18,720 nt of DNA from Caryophanales bacterium UBA6259 (GTDB lineage: Bacteria; Bacillota; Bacilli; Tepidibacillales; Tepidibacillaceae), in the NCBI GenBank assembly GCA_002441135.1, contig DJVJ01000017.1:1-18720 (forward strand), given 5' to 3'. Positions within the stretch are counted from its first letter, which is position 1; each line of letters starts with the position of its first letter. The notes beneath the pieces are model-generated. The model did not search any database. It had not been told where the DNA came from and was given only the letters and a program-made list of their open reading frames with translations. The translations under genes and the position numbers were made by a program. Positions 15,310 through 18,720 of this stretch are shown in pieces.

Positions 15310-16221
15310 TTAAACCTCTGTCGAAGCCATTGGACTATACGGGTTAATATGAACAAAAACATCATTAACATTTGGGAATTTCTCAATCAGGCTTCGCTTC
15401 ACATTTTTACCTATATTGTGTCCCTCTTCCACTGTAATATTTGGGTTAACTCCAATTTTTACATCAACAATTAAATAATGACCGTGCTCTCTTGCAAAAA
15501 ATTCATCAATATGGAGAACCCCAGTTACTTTTTCTACCTCTGAAATCAAATCCTTCGCCTCATCTGCTTGTAATACACGATCTAAGGTTGTGTGTATTGT
15601 CTCTTTTCCAATATCGATAGCCATTTTCATGATTAATAATGCTACAATGACTCCAGCAATTGGGTCAAGATATACTAGCCATTGGACTCCAAGTCTCTCC
15701 CCTATTAATGCTCCACCAATACCAATCAGTACTGCTATTGAGGAATAGACATCAGAGCGGTGTTCCCAAGCATTGGCAATTACGGCTGGTGAATTGATTT
15801 TTTTTCCAATACGGTATTTATATTGAAACATTCCTTCTTTCACGATAATAGATATTAAAGCACCATAAATTGCAATAGAGCCCGGCGCCTCTAAATCCTG
15901 CTTAAATAATGTTTGAATAGATGAGTATCCTACTTCAATCCCTACTAAAAATAAAAGAACAGCAACAATAATGGCAGATATATTTTCAGCCTTTCCATGA
16001 CCATAAGGATGATCCTTATCTGGTGGCTTCTGAGCTGCCCGAACTCCTATTAAAACTGCTAATGAACCAGCAACATCAGAAGCAGAATGTAGTGCATCTG
16101 CAATTAATGCTTTACTATCTGATAGAATTCCAAGAGTACCCTTTAGGACAGCTAAGGCAATATTTCCTATAATTCCAATCCAAGAAGCAAATTCCGCCTT
16201 TTTAAACCGTTCTTCCTTCAT
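15310..16221 (-). CDS. Cation diffusion facilitator (CDF) family metal/proton antiporter
   Basis: Exports a divalent metal (Zn, Fe or Mn) across the cytoplasmic membrane in exchange for protons. 303 residues; six hydrophobic segments, then a cytosolic domain from about 208 (HIDEFFAREHGHYLIVDVKI) that dimerises on metal binding. TM2 reads DALHSASD (42-49) and TM5 NAWEHRSD (150-157); HPYGHGKAE (71-79) follows TM2. Aligning on the HxxxD/DxxxD spacing of E. coli YiiP (Asp45, Asp49, His153, Asp157), the transport site here is His45, Asp49, Glu153, Asp157, with Glu where the Zn/Fe enzymes have His. B. subtilis relatives MneP and MneS export Mn, but the metal here cannot be assigned. ATG with AAAGGAGGATATT. 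It lies between secF (after a terminator) and recJ. Confidence 0.92.
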   Translation of the reverse strand: MKEERFKKAEFASWIGIIGNIALAVLKGTLGILSDSKALIADALHSASDVAGSLAVLIGVRAAQKPPDKDHPYGHGKAENISAIIVAVLLFLVGIEVGYSSIQTLFKQDLEAPGSIAIYGALISIIVKEGMFQYKYRIGKKINSPAVIANAWEHRSDVYSSIAVLIGIGGALIGERLGVQWLVYLDPIAGVIVALLIMKMAIDIGKETIHTTLDRVLQADEAKDLISEVEKVTGVLHIDEFFAREHGHYLIVDVKIGVNPNITVEEGHNIGKNVKRSLIEKFPNVNDVFVHINPYSPMASTEV

Positions 16222-16295
16222 AATATCCTCCTTTATAGCCCTTACTAAAAAATCTATCCTATAATAGCTTAGGCAACTTCTTCATAAATATGTAG

Positions 16296-16325
16296 AAGAA
16301 AACCGCGGGTGATCCGCGGCATTTT
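16296..16325 (-). terminator. Terminator of the secD-secF operon
   Basis: Minus-strand CCGCGG-ATCAC-CCGCGG (16303-16319), flanked by AAAA on one side and TTTT on the other, then CTTCT. It is a compact GC-rich stem with a short T-run about 50 bp after the secF stop. Confidence 0.85.
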
Positions 16326-16336
16326 AAAGATTAAAA

Positions 16337-16384
16337 TTATGTTTTTGATTATGTTTTTGATTATGTTTTTGATTATGCTTCTGT
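16337..16384 (-). repeat. 12-bp tandem repeat (TCAAAAACATAA) beginning at the secF stop codon
   Basis: Three perfect copies of the plus-strand unit TTATGTTTTTGA (16337-16372), plus a diverged fourth that is the end of secF (16373-16384). Read on the minus strand in the secF frame each unit is TCA-AAA-ACA-TAA, so the real stop at 16373 is followed by three further in-frame TAA codons. Confidence 0.95.
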
Positions 16385-17314
16385 TTGTGGCTGTAATTTC
16401 TTTCTTTTTAAGTCTCTTTCCTTCCATAATAACCAAATCTGAGAAGCAATAAAAATGGAAGAATAGGTACCACTAATTAAACCTAAAATTAAAGCTAACG
16501 AGAAATTGTGCACTCCTTCTCCCGCAAAGATAAATAATGCAACAGCAGCAAATACAACCGTTAGAACGGTATTAATTGATCGTGTTAAGGTTTGGTTTAA
16601 GCTCAAATTGACCAGGTTTTCCAAGTCCTCAGCTTTTTTCACCTTTGTATTTTTTAGATTTTCTCGAATTCGGTCAAAAAGTACAATCGTATCATTAATT
16701 GAATAACCTACAATGGTTAAGACTGCTGCTATAAATGTTAAATCAACCTCTAATCTTAAAAGTGAGAATGCTCCAACTACAAAAAACGCATCATGTAATA
16801 GGGCAATAATTGCGGCAATGGCAAACCGAAATTCAAATCGTAAAGTAACATATATAACAATACCTAGTGATGCCCATAAGACTGCATAAATCGCTTTAAT
16901 TGCAAGCTCTTTACTACGAGTTGGATCTACTGTGTTCTCCTGAACACCAACTTTTTCTCCATATACCTTTGCAAATTCAGCTTTCAGAATTGGTAATATA
17001 TCTGCATCAATCGTTTTATCAAAATTTAAGACTGCGATTTCATTATCATTTCCAGCGGAACGGATTACAGAAGGCGTAAGATCCACTGAAATTCCTTCGC
17101 TTTTTGCGGTTTGTTGAGTTGTTTCTAATATCTTCATAATATCTTCTTGTTTAAACTGTGTACCAAGATCGATATCTAGCCTTGATCCACTTCTAAAGTC
17201 AGTTCCTAGGTTTAATCCAAATAGGAATAAAGAAAGAATACCTAGACTGATGATTGCAATAGAAATTGAAAAAAATAATTTCTTACGAGTGACAAAATCA
17301 AACTTATAATTCAC
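16373..17314 (-). CDS. secF: Protein translocase subunit SecF
   Basis: RND-type membrane partner of SecD; with SecYEG it uses proton motive force to help complete protein export. 313 residues: TM1 (about 13-33), periplasmic/extracellular domain starting with GLNLGTDFRSGS (33-44), then five membrane segments from about 136, with SINDTIVLFDRIREN (TM4-TM5 loop region) and a basic C-terminal tail (KERDLKRKKLQP). The start is GTG at 17312-17314, with AAAGGAGG about 10 nt upstream inside the end of secD; the two genes overlap by 11 bp, so they are translationally coupled. Separate SecD and SecF contrasts with the fused SecDF of B. subtilis. Confidence 0.95.
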   Translation of the reverse strand: MNYKFDFVTRKKLFFSISIAIISLGILSLFLFGLNLGTDFRSGSRLDIDLGTQFKQEDIMKILETTQQTAKSEGISVDLTPSVIRSAGNDNEIAVLNFDKTIDADILPILKAEFAKVYGEKVGVQENTVDPTRSKELAIKAIYAVLWASLGIVIYVTLRFEFRFAIAAIIALLHDAFFVVGAFSLLRLEVDLTFIAAVLTIVGYSINDTIVLFDRIRENLKNTKVKKAEDLENLVNLSLNQTLTRSINTVLTVVFAAVALFIFAGEGVHNFSLALILGLISGTYSSIFIASQIWLLWKERDLKRKKLQPQTEA

Positions 17315-18539
17315 TGATTTCTTCCTCCTTTACCCCATAAAGCCACTTATTCTTCACCAAGTTTGATCCAACTAAGAGATGAAGTAATAATCTAGATCCA
17401 TAAACTGCAGTTATCATACTAACTAATATGCTCACAATTAATGTAATTGCAAAACCAGAGATTGCACCGCTTTCTCCTAAATAAAATAGTACGGCTGCTG
17501 CAATAATTGTTGTAATATTAGCATCTAATATTGTTGCAAGTGCACGATGGGATCCTGCTCTTACAGAAGATAATAGGGATTTACCACTACGTAGTTCATC
17601 TTTAATTCTCTCATAAGTGATGATATTCGCGTCAACTGCCATACCTACTCCCAGAATAAGTGCCGCAATCCCAGGAAGGGTTAGTGTTACATGCATTTGC
17701 CAGAATACAACAAGTATCAAATAAACATAAAATATTAGGGTAAAGCTTGCAATCAAACCCGGAATTCGATAATAAACAATCATAAATAAAAGAATTGCTA
17801 TCGCAGCAATGATACCTGCTTTCACTGCTAATTCTAAAGCTTTCATTCCAAGGGATGCCCCTACACTTTGAGATTGAATCTCTTTTAAATCAAGTGGCAG
17901 TGCGCCCGCATTTAATAGATCTGCAATATTCTTTGCTTCCTCTACGGTTCTTTCTCCAGAGATTGTTGCTGTCCCTTCAGAAATTACCTGTCTAACCACT
18001 GGATTAGTTAGTTGGGTTTCATCTAAATAGATCCCAATAGGCTGATGTAAATATTCTGTTGTAATTTGTTCGAATTTCTTTGGATCCTTTAGCTTTAATA
18101 CAATTAAAGGTTGCCCATATTGGTCCACGTCTACTTTAGCGCCACCTTGAGCTAAATCATCGCCATCCATTAGCACCTCATTATTTGCGTTTCTAAAGGT
18201 TAACTTTGCTGGTGTTCCTAAAAGAGAACGAGCCGCATCCTGATCAAATACACCGGCTAGTTTTACTCGAATTCGATTGTCCCCTTCCACAGTAATTTCC
18301 GGCTCAGTTACCCCGATCACGTTAACCCTTTTCTCAATCGCAGACACCGTATCATTGAGAGCCGACTTTGATATTTCATTGTTGTTCGTTGGGGTAGCTT
18401 CGTAAAGTACTTCAAATCCACCTTGCAAATCCAGTCCTAGTGTAATATTTTGTAATACTGTTGAAGTAGTAAACGCCATAAGAATGGATGCTACCACTAT
18501 AACTAAGGTTAATCCTACAACTTTTCCCCATTTAATCAT
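17304..18539 (-). CDS. secD: Protein translocase subunit SecD
   Basis: Accessory subunit of the Sec translocon, acting with SecF on the outer face of the membrane. 411 residues from the ATG at 18539. That start is chosen because AGGAGG lies upstream at about 10 nt; an in-frame start 36 bp earlier would lie upstream of that Shine-Dalgarno and begin with an un-SecD-like polar stretch. TM1 (about 7-25), motif GLDLQGGFEVLYE (35-47), P1 domain with SAIEKRVNVIGVTEP and TVEGDNRIRVKLAGV, then five membrane segments from about 235, with GIAALILGVGMAVDANI (family motif containing the Asp of the proton path) and RAGSHRALATILDANITT. Length suits a Gram-positive SecD without the large E. coli extensions. 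Confidence 0.95.
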   Translation of the reverse strand: MIKWGKVVGLTLVIVVASILMAFTTSTVLQNITLGLDLQGGFEVLYEATPTNNNEISKSALNDTVSAIEKRVNVIGVTEPEITVEGDNRIRVKLAGVFDQDAARSLLGTPAKLTFRNANNEVLMDGDDLAQGGAKVDVDQYGQPLIVLKLKDPKKFEQITTEYLHQPIGIYLDETQLTNPVVRQVISEGTATISGERTVEEAKNIADLLNAGALPLDLKEIQSQSVGASLGMKALELAVKAGIIAAIAILLFMIVYYRIPGLIASFTLIFYVYLILVVFWQMHVTLTLPGIAALILGVGMAVDANIITYERIKDELRSGKSLLSSVRAGSHRALATILDANITTIIAAAVLFYLGESGAISGFAITLIVSILVSMITAVYGSRLLLHLLVGSNLVKNKWLYGVKEEEISEL

Positions 18540-18574
18540 GGTTGATATGTCCTCCTTTTGATTCCAATAGTACA

Positions 18575-18604
18575 ATTATAACTATTTATGAAAATCAGTG
18601 TCAA
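18575..18604 (-). promoter_or_regulatory. sigma-A promoter of secD-secF
   Basis: Full consensus TTGACA (18599-18604), an 18-bp spacer and TATAAT (18575-18580) on the minus strand. Expected start near 18568 with a leader of about 30 nt. The -35 box follows the upstream gene's terminator by 4 bp. Confidence 0.9.
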
Positions 18605-18608
18605 ACTG

Positions 18609-18632
18609 AAAAAAAAAAGCATCAAAGGATGC
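18609..18632 (-). terminator. Terminator of the gene upstream of secD
   Basis: Minus-strand GCATC-CTTT-GATGC (18619-18632) followed by ten T residues (18609-18618). The stem is only 5 bp but the U-tract is long. The first base of the stem is the last base of the upstream gene's TAG stop codon. Confidence 0.82.
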
Positions 18633-18720
18633 TATTCTTCTATTCCTTTATATGCATTTAACGTGATCCAATTCATAAAGGTTGTCACCTTTAAAGTTAA
18701 TATATCATTTACAATTTGAT
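18632..18720 (-). CDS. C-terminal end of a small protein, possibly a ComN/YrzD-like post-transcriptional regulator
   Basis: An open frame enters from the right edge and ends at TAG (18632-18634), giving 28 residues: it contains IVNDILTLKVTTFMNW and ends NAYKGIEE. In B. subtilis the gene just upstream of secDF is comN (yrzD), a roughly 100-residue post-transcriptional regulator. The ending, with a helix then MNW-x4-AYKG, resembles my memory of that family, but so few residues do not prove it. A terminator directly after the stop and the secD promoter beyond it fit a real gene end. Confidence 0.55.
   Translation of the reverse strand, partial: QIVNDILTLKVTTFMNWITLNAYKGIEE

Noticed and set aside
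16337..16384. Short repeats near secF as a CRISPR array
   Set aside because: The units are 12 bp, contiguous and without spacers; this is a simple tandem repeat.
18540..18575. Upstream in-frame start for secD at 18575
   Set aside because: It would place the AGGAGG ribosome binding site inside the coding region, lies within the -10 box of the promoter, and adds a polar leader not expected for SecD.
1..18720. Mobile elements, toxin-antitoxin pairs, defence genes, tRNA or rRNA genes
   Set aside because: I looked for transposase, integrase, long terminal inverted repeats, tRNA cloverleaf sequences and paired small ORFs and saw none; the window is mainly conserved core genes.

Overview
The window comes from a low-GC Gram-positive bacterium (Bacillota, most likely Bacillales). 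The evidence is strong AGGAGG-type ribosome binding sites, AT-rich codon use, sigma-A promoters, a T-box leader before hisS-aspS, and a gene order very close to the Bacillus subtilis block secDF-(CDF)-recJ-apt-relA-dtd-yrvJ-hisS-aspS-6S RNA-yrvM. SecD and SecF are separate proteins here, whereas B. subtilis has one fused SecDF, and HisRS carries a cysteine-rich insertion unlike the B. subtilis enzyme. This suggests a relative outside Bacillus proper; the genus cannot be fixed from the window.

Almost everything is on the minus strand, so transcription runs from high to low coordinates. From the right edge: the tail of a small protein resembling the ComN/YrzD post-transcriptional regulators and its terminator (18609-18720); the secD-secF operon with a consensus promoter (16373-18604); a cation diffusion facilitator (15310-16221); recJ-apt (12364-15221), closed by a hairpin; and relA-dtd (9579-12268), whose promoter starts in the tail of that hairpin. 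A bidirectional terminator separates dtd from the only plus-strand gene, a secreted four-SH3 N-acetylmuramoyl-L-alanine amidase (7895-9493). Divergent from the amidase is an unrecognised 51-residue ORF followed by a BCCT-family osmolyte transporter, then hemZ. A T-box riboswitch controls hisS-aspS (980-4397). The left end holds a 6S RNA gene with its own promoter and terminator, then tcdA (yrvM), cut by the window edge.

Most of the block is housekeeping: tRNA charging and quality control (hisS, aspS, dtd, tcdA), the stringent response (relA), purine salvage (apt), DNA repair (recJ), protein export (secDF) and global transcription control (6S RNA). The accessory-looking part is about 5.98-7.9 kb: the transporter, the small ORF, an isolated hairpin, and the repeat-containing start of the amidase gene.

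I found no mobile element, CRISPR array, toxin-antitoxin pair or defence system. The most interesting signals are small: a 9-bp repeat that multiplies start codons with their own Shine-Dalgarno sequences, a 12-bp repeat that multiplies in-frame stop codons after secF, an overlapping Asp/His specifier (GACAU) in the T-box, and the uncharacterised small ORF before the BCCT gene.
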